Assembly: GCF_002078605.1 (NCBI RefSeq)
Contig: NZ_MSJR01000003.1
Location: forward strand, 248,001-312,000
Direction of reading: 5' to 3'
Source: Salegentibacter sediminis
Lineage (GTDB): Bacteria > Bacteroidota > Bacteroidia > Flavobacteriales > Flavobacteriaceae
Length of the DNA: 64,000 bases
The translations under genes were made by a program, and so were the position numbers. Positions 1 through 7,562 of the stretch are shown in pieces (position 1 is the stretch's first letter; each line of letters begins with the position of its first letter). The notes below the pieces were generated by a model. The model searched no databases, was not told the DNA's origin, and saw only the letters and a list, made by a program, of their open reading frames with translations.

Positions 1-542
1 TTAAAAATAAGGTGCACTACCTGAATAATATTTTGAATGATTTTCTTTCCCTGGAACGACTGGAATCGGGTAATGTGAACTATAAATACAGCAGTTTTAG
101 CCTGAATAAGGTTATTAATGATGTGGTTTATAATGCCAACGTGACCCTTAAATACGGCCAGGAGATCGAGTACCCCAGGGATCTGGATGAAGTAACCCTG
201 TATCAGGATGAAAAAATACTGGATCTTGTGTTATCCAACCTTATTGGAAACGCGATAAAATACTCTCCTGAGAATTCGACAATCCATTTTAGAATTGAGA
301 ATAATGATAATATGGTTATTTTTGAGGTTTCTGATGAAGGAATGGGAATCCCTGAGAAAGATCAAAAGCATATCTTTGAACGCTATTTCAGGGCCGAAAA
401 TGCCTTGCTTAATCAGGGAACGGGCATTGGGCTCAATATTGTGAAAGTTCATGTAGAGAATATGGGAGGAAAAATTTATTTTACCAGTGAAGAAAGCAAA
501 GGCTCAACCTTTACAGTCCAATTACCCAATTACGAACGTTAA
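1..542 (+). CDS. Sensor histidine kinase, C-terminal part (cut by window start)
   Basis: The reading frame is open to the first base, so this is the end of a larger membrane or PAS-type sensor kinase; the GTG at base 12 is an internal codon and not a start. What remains is the end of the dimerisation helix (LERLESG) and a full HATPase_c domain: N box NLIGNAIKYSP, G1 box DEGMGIP, F box FERYF and G2 box GTGIGLNIV. The phospho-accepting histidine would lie upstream of the window. The kinase would autophosphorylate and pass the phosphate to a response regulator, most simply the one starting 52 bp downstream on the same strand. The input signal cannot be read from this fragment. Confidence 0.93.
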   Translation, partial: KNKVHYLNNILNDFLSLERLESGNVNYKYSSFSLNKVINDVVYNANVTLKYGQEIEYPRDLDEVTLYQDEKILDLVLSNLIGNAIKYSPENSTIHFRIENNDNMVIFEVSDEGMGIPEKDQKHIFERYFRAENALLNQGTGIGLNIVKVHVENMGGKIYFTSEESKGSTFTVQLPNYER

Positions 543-594
543 ATAGTTTTGTGAAATTTAGGGCCATTTTATATGGTGCTGGAAATTTATATCG

Positions 595-1644
595 ATGAAG
601 AAAATATTGCTTATTGAAGACGATGTTACGGTGAGGGAAAATACCGCCGAGATCCTTGAATTATCAGATTATGAGGTGGTGACTGCTTCAGATGGTAAGC
701 AAGGTGTAGCCAGGGCTAAAAGCGAATTACCCGATATTATTGTTTGCGATATTATGATGCCCGAAATGGATGGCTATGATGTATTAACAGAACTCTCCAA
801 AACTACTGAAACCAGCGGTATTCCTTTTATATTTCTTTCAGCAAAAACAGAACATAAAGATGTGAGACGTGGGATGGACCTTGGTGCTGACGACTATCTC
901 ACCAAACCCTTCGAAGAGTCTGATCTCTTAAGTGCTATTGAAAGCCGTCTTGCAAAAATGGAGATCCTGAAAAAAGATAAAACTACTGGCCAGGAGCAGG
1001 AACCAAAGGAACAACAGCACATCCCAAACCTAACGGCTTTTAGAGAGTTAATGAAAACCGGGGAACGGCAAAATTATAAAGGAGGGGAGAGCGTTTATGA
1101 AGAAGGAAAAACTTCGGTGAATTTTTATATGGTAGACCGGGGGGTGGTTAAGGCTCATAAATTTGATTCCCGGGGCAAGGAAATTATTACACAATTATAT
1201 AAAGATGGAGATTTCTTCGGAAGCCTTAGTTTTAATTCTAATTCGGCATACCGCGAATTTGCTACGGCTATGGAAGATACCACTCTTTATATGCTTTCAC
1301 GTGACCAGTTGAAAGATATACTTCATGAGAACAGCCGGGTAAGTATGGAACTTCTCGAAGTGATGAATGAAAACCTCTTCGGAATAAAAGAACAACTTAT
1401 CGACATTGCTTACGCTTCAGTACGTAGAAAAACTGCGAAAACTATACTTATGTTCGCCAGGGAGATTAAAAAGAATCCTTTACATAGTATTAGGATTTCC
1501 CGTGCCGATCTTGCCGGTGTGGCTGGGATCGCTTCCGAAACTCTTATAAGAACACTTTCCGATTTTAAGAAGGAAGGCCTTATCGAAATTGAGGGTAGAA
1601 ATGTTAAGATTATCGATGCCGACAAGCTCGAAAAAATAGGCTAA
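595..1644 (+). CDS. Response regulator receiver fused to Crp/Fnr-type DNA-binding regulator
   Basis: Residues 1-120 form a CheY-like receiver: acidic pocket E8/D9/D10, phospho-acceptor D52 in VCDIMMPEMDG, and conserved K104 in LTKPF. Residues about 145-260 are a cyclic-nucleotide-binding-type beta barrel, and about 275-345 a Crp-type winged helix. The recognition helix reads SETLIRTL; E315 and R319 match the Glu/Arg pair that reads TGA in Crp and Fnr. No cysteine cluster for an Fe-S sensor is visible, so control probably comes through phosphorylation by the kinase just upstream. Palindromes of the type TGAC-N4-RTCA stand before three nearby operons (uspA-like, globin, yceI-porin), which makes this the leading candidate for their regulator. 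That link is inferred. Confidence 0.93.
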   Translation: MKKILLIEDDVTVRENTAEILELSDYEVVTASDGKQGVARAKSELPDIIVCDIMMPEMDGYDVLTELSKTTETSGIPFIFLSAKTEHKDVRRGMDLGADDYLTKPFEESDLLSAIESRLAKMEILKKDKTTGQEQEPKEQQHIPNLTAFRELMKTGERQNYKGGESVYEEGKTSVNFYMVDRGVVKAHKFDSRGKEIITQLYKDGDFFGSLSFNSNSAYREFATAMEDTTLYMLSRDQLKDILHENSRVSMELLEVMNENLFGIKEQLIDIAYASVRRKTAKTILMFAREIKKNPLHSIRISRADLAGVAGIASETLIRTLSDFKKEGLIEIEGRNVKIIDADKLEKIG

Positions 1645-1663
1645 TTAGCTTTTTTTGGTATAG

Positions 1664-1707
1664 CTGACTGCCGTCATATTTGGCTGCGGACTTTCTCTAT
1701 AATTTTA
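1664..1707 (+). promoter_or_regulatory. Fnr-like operator and -7 element before the universal stress gene
   Basis: TGAC-TGCC-GTCA occupies 1665-1676 (centre 1670.5) and a -7-like TAATTTTA lies at 1700-1707. The operator centre is 36.5 bp before the last base of the -7 element, close to the -41.5 position of class II Crp/Fnr activation. The same 15-mer (CTGACTGCCGTCATA) occurs on the opposite strand before the yceI gene near 7.3 kb. Confidence 0.7.
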
Positions 1708-1730
1708 CCACAAATTAGAAAAGGAAATCC

Positions 1731-2495
1731 ATGGCCATTAATATAGTAATCTTAACCGATTATTCTGCACATGCTTATAATGCAGCTAAATATGCCCTGA
1801 ATTTACCCGGTGTTGCCTCAAATTTTTACATTTTACACGCCGGCGATTCAAACAAAGAGGGCCTTGATGCTTGCATCGAAAAGCTTCGTAAAGAAGCTAC
1901 AGCTGACGGCCATAAATTTCATGCAATCCTGAAAAATGATAATTTGATTGATGCCACACGAAAAGTTGTGGCCGAAAAGGATATTGATCTTATAGTTATG
2001 GGCGCGTCGGGCAGAAGCTCCGATCAAATTAAAGGTATTGGGACTAACACTTATAATGTGTTGAGAAAGGTGAAATGTCCCGTACTTACCGTTACCGAGA
2101 ACCAGGAATTCAAAGCCTGGGAAAACCTGTTCTTCCCAATTGATTATTCAGTAATGTTGCACGGCGATATGCTGGATGTGTTTAAAAAGTTACCCTTGTT
2201 GGCAGCTTCAGTTTTCAATGTGTGGGAGATAAACGGCAATAATCAAAACGGAAATCAACTTGGTGTAATTCGTCAGGAATTAAATACCAGGTTGAGCCCC
2301 AGAGCTGTTAACTTTAATACCATCGATCCAAATACCCAACTTGGCGGGCAATTCTGGAAGGATGCTAAATCTTCTGCAAATCTTGTCGTGCTTATGGCGC
2401 GAAACCTGAAGATTTCAGATATATTGTTGTTGCATCCTCCCATACAAAATGGGGCGCAAGCCTCAAGACCGCCAATATTGATCCTTCACGGATAA
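1731..2495 (+). CDS. Universal stress protein, UspA-type, tandem-domain length
   Basis: The N-terminal half is a Usp alpha/beta fold: it starts with INIVILTDYSAHAYNAAKYA, has the ribose/ATP-loop-like segment LIVMGASGRSS at about residues 89-99, and continues with a VLRKVKCPVLTV strand. The C-terminal half (about 130-254) looks like a second, degenerate Usp domain ending in PPILILHG and lacking a clear glycine-rich loop. The 254-residue length fits the two-domain cytoplasmic Usp proteins of Bacteroidota. These bind nucleotides and help survival in energy or redox stress, but a precise reaction is unknown. An Fnr-like operator sits 60 bp before the start, suggesting activation by the adjacent receiver-Crp regulator. 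Confidence 0.85.
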   Translation: MAINIVILTDYSAHAYNAAKYALNLPGVASNFYILHAGDSNKEGLDACIEKLRKEATADGHKFHAILKNDNLIDATRKVVAEKDIDLIVMGASGRSSDQIKGIGTNTYNVLRKVKCPVLTVTENQEFKAWENLFFPIDYSVMLHGDMLDVFKKLPLLAASVFNVWEINGNNQNGNQLGVIRQELNTRLSPRAVNFNTIDPNTQLGGQFWKDAKSSANLVVLMARNLKISDILLLHPPIQNGAQASRPPILILHG

Positions 2496-2534
2496 AAAAG
2501 TTTCATTCATTTTAGAATAAAACGAAATTAGCCC

Positions 2535-2566
2535 CAAAAAACCTGTTCTATAGAGCAGGTTTTTTA
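2535..2566. terminator. Bidirectional intrinsic terminator
   Basis: AACCTGTTC-tata-GAGCAGGTT forms a nine-pair stem (one G-T) flanked by A6 on the left and T6 on the right. It serves both the plus-strand stress gene and the minus-strand globin gene, which converge here. Confidence 0.88.
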
Positions 2567-2587
2567 TTTTTTATGGAAGCGCTAATT

Positions 2588-2971
2588 TTAGTTTCTTGAC
2601 TGGAAGATTTTCAGGTACAGGTGGGTAGACATTTTCCTGGCGTTATTTTTTGCGCGATTAGCCAATTCTCCCTCAAAGAGTTCATCTATGGTTTCAAACC
2701 ATAGGTTAAGCCATACTCCAAAATGTTCAGAAGATATCTTGTGGTCATTTTTCTGATCTACTTTTACATGAGCCTTTTGTGGGTTTCCACGGTAGACACC
2801 TTTGAAGAAAAGATTACTCTCCCAGAAATCTGTAAGCTTGTCCAGGTGTTCATCCCAATCTTCTATAGATTCATTGAAAAAATATCCAATTTCAGGATTC
2901 TTGCGTACTTTGGAATAGAACCGGGAGATGAGGGTAAATACATCTTCCCGATTTTGAATGTCATTCCTCAT
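2588..2971 (-). CDS. Group III truncated hemoglobin
   Basis: The 127-residue protein has the compact alpha fold and sequence of group III (trHbP) globins: an N-terminal FYSKVRKNPEIGYFF segment, the distal region DKLTDFWESNLF, and the proximal-histidine stretch SEHFGVWLNLWFETID. Such globins bind O2 or NO under microaerobic or nitrosative conditions; the ligand here is not shown by sequence. The start codon lies 3 bp after the stop of the upstream 93-residue membrane gene, so both are probably translated from one mRNA driven by the Fnr-like promoter at 3282-3328. Low-oxygen or NO-responsive expression would fit. Confidence 0.9.
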   Translation of the reverse strand: MRNDIQNREDVFTLISRFYSKVRKNPEIGYFFNESIEDWDEHLDKLTDFWESNLFFKGVYRGNPQKAHVKVDQKNDHKISSEHFGVWLNLWFETIDELFEGELANRAKNNARKMSTHLYLKIFQSRN

Positions 2972-2974
2972 TGC

Positions 2975-3256
2975 TTAGATAATATTTATTAGGATAAAGA
3001 TTATGGAGACTGCTAAGCTAAGGATTAATGCATTAAGGATGATCTTTGGTTTAAATTGAGCGAGAATAACGGCGTTAAACCCCATACAAACGCTTACTAC
3101 GGCAAAGAGTTGCAACATATCCAGAAATCCGTGGCCCTGCATTAAAATAAGCATGGCAGCCACTGAGCCCAGACAACTGGAAGCGATAATTCCAATGGTA
3201 GAATAGCCCAGGGGCATTTCTTTAAAATCTGCAAGCAGGTTGTTGTAAAGTTTCAT
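2975..3256 (-). CDS. Small membrane protein, probably three transmembrane helices
   Basis: I do not recognise a named family with certainty. The 93 residues contain three hydrophobic stretches (about 19-41, 45-63 and 71-92) and few charges, so it is an inner-membrane protein. It is the first gene of a two-gene unit with the truncated globin (gap 3 bp), and the promoter carries an Fnr-like operator centred 62 bp before the ATG. The pairing suggests a role in respiration or oxygen/NO handling, but no catalytic or heme-binding motif is obvious. Function unknown. Confidence 0.75.
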   Translation of the reverse strand: MKLYNNLLADFKEMPLGYSTIGIIASSCLGSVAAMLILMQGHGFLDMLQLFAVVSVCMGFNAVILAQFKPKIILNALILSLAVSIIFILINII

Positions 3257-3281
3257 TTTAGTGATTTTTTAGATTAGGGCA

Positions 3282-3328
3282 TAAAATTAGCCTGCTTACT
3301 GCCGGATACTTATGACTTAAATCATAAG
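3282..3328 (-). promoter_or_regulatory. Fnr-like operator and -7 element before the globin operon
   Basis: The perfect inverted repeat CTTATGA-N6-TCATAAG covers 3309-3328 (centre 3318.5); its core is TGAC-TTAA-ATCA. On the minus strand a -7 element TAATTTTA lies at 3289-3282, identical to that of the universal stress promoter, and the spacing from centre to end is again 36.5 bp. Confidence 0.7.
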
Positions 3329-3339
3329 TAAGAAATAGA

Positions 3340-3370
3340 AAAGCCCGGAAACTACAGGTTCCCAGGCTTT
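3340..3370 (-). terminator. Terminator after the CoA-hydrolase gene
   Basis: AAAGCC(C)GGAAAC-tacag-GTTCC(CA)GGCTTT folds as a stem with a small bulge, 23 bp after the stop of the minus-strand acetyl-CoA hydrolase gene. It insulates that operon from the globin promoter immediately beyond. Confidence 0.7.
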
Positions 3371-3392
3371 AAGGCTAAAAATTACAAGGTTT

Positions 3393-4670
3393 TTATTTCC
3401 TGAATCTTAAAAAAGTTTCCTTTTCCAGGGCTTCCCGGTGATCGGGATGGGCGATGGAGATTAAGGCTTTTGCCCGTTGTTTTAAGTTTTTTCCGTAGAG
3501 ATCTACTACACCATATTCGGTGGCTATGTAATGCACGTGGGCCCGGGTAGTAGTTACGCCTGCTCCTTCTTTAAGATATGGTACAATCTTGGAAATTCCT
3601 TTTGCGGTCACCGAGGGCATGGCGATAATAGGTTTTCCGCCTTCTGAAAGTGAGGCCCCGCGAATAAAGTCCATTTGGCCGCCTACTCCCGAGTATTGAT
3701 ATTTGCCTATAGTATCGGCGCAAACCTGCCCGGTAAGATCTATTTCCAGAGCACTATTTATGGCTGTTACTTTTGGATTCTGGCGTATTATAGCAGTATC
3801 ATTGGTGTAGCCTGCTTCCTTAAAATGAACTATGGGGTTATCGTCAATAAAATCGTAAAGTTTTTGTGATCCCAGTGCAAAACAGGTCACTATTTTTCCC
3901 GTTTTAATCTCTTTCATTTCGCCGGTAATTACCCCCGACTCTACCAGTGGCAGGACTCCTTCTGAAAGCATTTCGGTGTGTATTCCCAGACGTTTGTGGT
4001 TTTTAAGATTGTTCAATACCACATTTGGGATTCCGCCAATCCCCATTTGTAGGGTGGCCCCATCTTCAATAAGCCCTGCAACGTGCTTTCCGATTTGGGT
4101 TTCAACTTCGGTGGGTTCAGGAATATTCAATGCAAATATTGGATGATCTACCTCGCAGGCAGCATCAATATTGCTGATGTGAATGTTTCCATCGCCGTGA
4201 CTCCTTGGTACCTGAGGATTGATTTGGGCAATTACTTTCTTTGCGGTTTGTATTGCCGGAAGTGTTATGTCTACAGAAACTCCCAGGGAGCAATAGCCGT
4301 GCTTATCTGGCGGAGAAACCTGTATGAAAGCCACATCCAGGGGTAAAATGTTTCTTCTGAAAAGCAAATGCATTTCACTTAAGAATATAGGGATATAGGC
4401 GCCAATAGAAGAATTAACCGCCTCTCGCACATTCCCGGCTACAAAACAGCTGTTGGTGACAAAAGAATCGCTAAAAGGTTTTTTAGTGTATTTAGCATTT
4501 CCTTCGGTATGAATTTGTATGATCTCAACCTCACTTAATTCCTTGTGTCTATCACTTAAAGCATCTATCAAAACGTTTGGTGTCATTGCAGCTCCCTGAA
4601 AAAATACACGGTCGCCCGATTTAACTACCGAAACGGCTTCAGTTGGAGAGACTATTTTGAGGTTGGTCAT
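3393..4670 (-). CDS. Acetyl-CoA hydrolase / class I CoA-transferase family protein
   Basis: The 425 residues match the acetyl-CoA hydrolase/4-hydroxybutyrate CoA-transferase family along their whole length. Visible signatures are the glycine loop MGIGGIPN in the middle, the catalytic glutamate E309 in NSALEIDLTGQV that forms the glutamyl-CoA intermediate, the loop YSGVGGQMDFIRGA, and the C-terminal ATEYGVVDLYGK. The enzyme moves CoA between acyl-CoA and acetate or another acid; the acceptor cannot be read off. The start lies 3 bp after the stop of a YceI-like gene, forming a two-gene operon. Acetate-CoA exchange next to a low-oxygen-type regulon suggests overflow or microaerobic carbon metabolism, which is inference. 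Confidence 0.9.
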   Translation of the reverse strand: MTNLKIVSPTEAVSVVKSGDRVFFQGAAMTPNVLIDALSDRHKELSEVEIIQIHTEGNAKYTKKPFSDSFVTNSCFVAGNVREAVNSSIGAYIPIFLSEMHLLFRRNILPLDVAFIQVSPPDKHGYCSLGVSVDITLPAIQTAKKVIAQINPQVPRSHGDGNIHISNIDAACEVDHPIFALNIPEPTEVETQIGKHVAGLIEDGATLQMGIGGIPNVVLNNLKNHKRLGIHTEMLSEGVLPLVESGVITGEMKEIKTGKIVTCFALGSQKLYDFIDDNPIVHFKEAGYTNDTAIIRQNPKVTAINSALEIDLTGQVCADTIGKYQYSGVGGQMDFIRGASLSEGGKPIIAMPSVTAKGISKIVPYLKEGAGVTTTRAHVHYIATEYGVVDLYGKNLKQRAKALISIAHPDHREALEKETFLRFRK

Positions 4671-4673
4671 ATT

Positions 4674-5252
4674 TTAGGCTTTTATATTAAGTTTGAAATT
4701 AATGTTTATTTCTTCTTCGATTACAATTAACCCAAACATTTTGCTTGGAGCTTCAAGATCGAAATCTTTGATGTTTAACGCCAGGTTTCCTTCAAAACAA
4801 AGTTGATCATCGCCGGTAAGTCTTACCGGGAAACGATAATTTTTATTCTTTCCTGCAATTTCAAAATTTAAAGTGACATGAGCATTCTGCTTGTCGTCCA
4901 TTTCTATTTGTTGGATTTTAAGAAGTATTTCCGGATGCTTTTCGGTTTTGAGGAGCTCTCGAAAGTCTTTGTTAATTCGTCTGTTTCCGCAGTCAAAATT
5001 GGTATTCTTTAAAGGAAGAATGCTATTTCTGAAATCAAGGATGTCGCCTTTAGAAGAAAAGTGAACGGTAATGCTTTGTTCTTTAAACCGAATAGTATTG
5101 AAGTCGCATTCAAATTCACTGATATTAGTATTTCCGGAAATACTTAAACTGCTCTCGGGCAGGATTTCTATTTCACGGGTTTCCACATTGGGTTGAGCAA
5201 AACCTGCCAAACTTGAGATCAGAAGACTAAAAAATAACAGGTAGGTTTTCAT
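4674..5252 (-). CDS. YceI-like periplasmic lipocalin-fold protein, divergent
   Basis: A signal peptide (MKTYLLFFSLLISSLAGFAQ) precedes a 170-residue domain with the YceI pattern: FECDFNTI, then a central ILLKIQQIEMD strand, FEIAGKNKNYRFPVRLTG, and a C-terminal EAPSKMFGLIVIEEEININF where conventional members read PPTAMFG...G. YceI proteins form a beta barrel binding isoprenoid-like lipids in the periplasm. This copy is more divergent than the one at 6704-7276. It is the first gene of the unit with the CoA-transferase. No TGAC-N4-RTCA operator was found in its upstream region, which also contains the terminator of the porin gene. Confidence 0.8.
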   Translation of the reverse strand: MKTYLLFFSLLISSLAGFAQPNVETREIEILPESSLSISGNTNISEFECDFNTIRFKEQSITVHFSSKGDILDFRNSILPLKNTNFDCGNRRINKDFRELLKTEKHPEILLKIQQIEMDDKQNAHVTLNFEIAGKNKNYRFPVRLTGDDQLCFEGNLALNIKDFDLEAPSKMFGLIVIEEEININFKLNIKA

Positions 5253-5331
5253 TTTTTCTTTTTTTGCAATTTTTATAAAAATAAAGTATCATTATAATAT
5301 AGCGAAATCCTTGCCAAAATGATATAAAAAA

Positions 5332-5368
5332 CCCCGGGATAACCTTTATTTAAGGTTAAATCCCGGGG
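5332..5368 (-). terminator. Terminator after the porin gene
   Basis: CCCCGGGAT-AACCTT pairs with AAGGTT-aa-ATCCCGGGG around a short AT loop. On the minus strand it is followed by a T5 tract. It closes the yceI-porin operon. Confidence 0.88.
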
Positions 5369-5379
5369 CCACTCTCAAC

Positions 5380-6678
5380 TTAGAAGCTTATTGCCGCCTC
5401 AAGCGTAATTCCATTGAATTGTCCTCCAGCGTGAATGTCTCCTACTGGGTAGTCGCTATATTCCTGATTAACATACTCTAATTTTGCCAGTATGTTTTTA
5501 GTCATAAACCAACCTGCACCTAATTGGAAACGGTTTACAGATACTTCTTGTGTATCGGTAAGTTCACCATTTACGTTACTGAAACGTCCACCAAGGTAGA
5601 AATCTTCTTTAGCACCAAATCTGTATAGAAGTTCACCTGCAAGATGAGTATAGTTTCTTGTGTCAGCTTCTCCTTTGTTTTTTCCACTAGTAGTTTCAAA
5701 GATTCCAAAGAACTCAAGTCCACCATACTTTAAGAATGGGTTGATCATAATAGAAGTCATCTCGTTCTTGAAAGAAGTAGCGATACGACCACCTTTATAA
5801 GTGTCTCCCTCTCCATCAACATCGGTCATTACGTTGTAGTAACGTGTACCTGCACGGTCACCGCTGTAAAGGTAGTTTCCACGAGCATAGTTATGTCCAC
5901 TGTGGAAGAGAGAACCTGTTAATCTGAATCTAAAATCTTCAGTGATTTGGTTGTCATATCCAAGTTTAGCAAGGAAAGATGGATCGGTTTCTCCGTCACC
6001 CTTTGTAGATTGGTTCAATTTACCGTTGGTAAATCCTAACATACCTAACCAGGGGCCGTTGAACATATAAACTTCAGCACCAACTTCTGTAGTAAAACTA
6101 TCCATTAGGTAGTTACCTACGAATGGGTTGTGAAGTGCGTGAGCGTTATCTGTTCTTCTGAAGTGAGCATCACCATAGTTGTTCTCCATGTGACCAATCT
6201 TGATTCTCATGTGATCCATAAGACCTTGTGCAAATCCTTCGCTAATGAAGTCTAATTTGTCAATCTGGATATAACCACCTTTTACGTAAGCCTCAGTGTG
6301 GTGTTGAGAAGAAAGATAAGTTCTTAAGTGCATTCTCACCCCGTCGTAAAGCAATACATCAAGGTCTAGGTTGGCAGTTGCCAGGTTAAAGTTTCCTTCT
6401 AGTTCTGGAAGGGTATTCAAGTCATTTTCATGTTCTAAAGACTGGAACTGGATGGTAGAAGCTCCACCAACTCTTACCTGTACACCATCAAAATAAGTTT
6501 CGGTGTCTTTAGGGGCTTCAAAATCATTGATGCCACGTAGGTCTGGATCTCTGAAGTTAGGAAGGTCTCTATCCCAAATAGTTTTGTTTTGTTCTTCTAC
6601 CTCAACTTCTTGTGCCTGAGCCTGAAAGCCCAGCGCCATTATAAGCGCGATTCCTGAATATTTAATTAAATTTTTCAT
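5380..6678 (-). CDS. Outer-membrane beta-barrel porin-like protein
   Basis: A typical signal peptide (MKNLIKYSGIALIMALGFQAQAQ) is followed by about 410 residues rich in alternating polar and aromatic strands, ending in LEAAISF, whose terminal phenylalanine is typical of Bam-inserted barrels. Repeated strand-turn units such as FRFRLTGSLFHSG and DFYLGGRFSNVNG support a 16-18 strand barrel. I cannot name its substrate. It follows a YceI-like gene by 25 bp and ends at a strong terminator, so the two form one operon under the Fnr-like operator near 7.34 kb. A general or small-anion channel used under redox stress is possible but unproven. Confidence 0.82.
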   Translation of the reverse strand: MKNLIKYSGIALIMALGFQAQAQEVEVEEQNKTIWDRDLPNFRDPDLRGINDFEAPKDTETYFDGVQVRVGGASTIQFQSLEHENDLNTLPELEGNFNLATANLDLDVLLYDGVRMHLRTYLSSQHHTEAYVKGGYIQIDKLDFISEGFAQGLMDHMRIKIGHMENNYGDAHFRRTDNAHALHNPFVGNYLMDSFTTEVGAEVYMFNGPWLGMLGFTNGKLNQSTKGDGETDPSFLAKLGYDNQITEDFRFRLTGSLFHSGHNYARGNYLYSGDRAGTRYYNVMTDVDGEGDTYKGGRIATSFKNEMTSIMINPFLKYGGLEFFGIFETTSGKNKGEADTRNYTHLAGELLYRFGAKEDFYLGGRFSNVNGELTDTQEVSVNRFQLGAGWFMTKNILAKLEYVNQEYSDYPVGDIHAGGQFNGITLEAAISF

Positions 6679-6703
6679 TTTTTTAATTGTTTAATTGGAT
6701 TGA

Positions 6704-7276
6704 TTATTTAGTAAAATTTGTAGTGAATTTAATAGTTACTTCCTCCCCAGTGGTAATGGTTCCGAACATAGCAGTAGGAGGGTCTACTTTGTAATCGGTC
6801 ATATTTAGCGTTTTTTCTCCAGAAATCTTGATCGTATTTCCGTTAACGCTCATCGTGAAATCAAGTGGGATTTGCTTAGTAGCCCCAGAGATCTTTAAGG
6901 TGCCAACACCTTTTACTTTATAAGTATTGTTTCCGGCATCCTGGAAATCTTTTACCTGGTCCAGTTTAAACTCTATGTTTTTGTACTTGTTTGTGTTTAA
7001 AGCCTTATAGGTGTTTTTGTCCATTCCACCTTTACCGCTTTTTAAACTTTCAGCCGGGATGGTTACCTGTAAACTTTGAAGGCCGGTAATTTTACCGTCT
7101 TCAGATTCCAAAACAGCACTACCGGATTTTTGTTCGGCATCTAATTCCCAATCGTGAATATTTGATGTTCCTTCAACTTTGATATCGGAAGAGGATTGCA
7201 ATTTAAAATTCTGACTTTGAGCTGTGCCTACTACAAAAAGAAATAGTACTAGTGCGATTGATATTGAACTTCTCAT
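6704..7276 (-). CDS. YceI family periplasmic protein
   Basis: A signal peptide (about 21 residues, ending GTAQSQ) precedes a full YceI domain. It has the characteristic GTSNIHDWELDAE near the start, LKSGKGGMDKNTYKALNTNK in the middle, VKGVGTLKISGATKQIPLD, and the signature DPPTAMFGTITTGEEVTIKF at the end. Length (190 aa) is normal. YceI proteins bind long isoprenoid chains in a lipocalin-like pocket and are induced by stress or alkaline pH in other bacteria. It starts an operon with the porin-like gene 25 bp downstream, and an Fnr-like operator lies 61 bp before the ATG. Confidence 0.92.
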   Translation of the reverse strand: MRSSISIALVLFLFVVGTAQSQNFKLQSSSDIKVEGTSNIHDWELDAEQKSGSAVLESEDGKITGLQSLQVTIPAESLKSGKGGMDKNTYKALNTNKYKNIEFKLDQVKDFQDAGNNTYKVKGVGTLKISGATKQIPLDFTMSVNGNTIKISGEKTLNMTDYKVDPPTAMFGTITTGEEVTIKFTTNFTK

Positions 7277-7300
7277 GACATTAGGTTTTTAAGTTTGGTA

Positions 7301-7344
7301 CAAAGTTGGGGCAGAATTCCTACAGAATTTATGACGGCAGTCAG
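7301..7344 (-). promoter_or_regulatory. Fnr-like operator and -7 element before yceI-porin
   Basis: TGAC-GGCA-GTCA lies at 7332-7343 (centre 7337.5), the exact reverse complement of the operator before the universal stress gene. On the minus strand a -7-like CAACTTTG covers 7308-7301. Centre-to-end spacing is 36.5 bp, as at the other two sites. The rest of the 286-bp gap up to ftsX shows nothing I can name. Confidence 0.68.
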
Positions 7345-7562
7345 ATTTTAGAAGATTTGAAGTCCCGATTGGAAGAAAATCAGGTCGTTTTGAAGGTTAA
7401 GCATGCAATCGAAAAAGACAGAAGGGAATTATTTTGCTGCATAAATATCTAAAAATCAAACTATTAATCTTATTTTTAACTGTTTCGTGAGTGTAACAAA
7501 AGTGTCATTCAGTTTGACCTTAAAATTGTATACGGTGAAATTTAAGCTTTTAGAATCCCTTT

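Noticed and set aside
5253-5331. A fourth Fnr-like operator before the yceI/CoA-transferase operon
   Set aside because: The region was read on both strands and has no TGAC-N4-RTCA or comparable palindrome at the expected distance.
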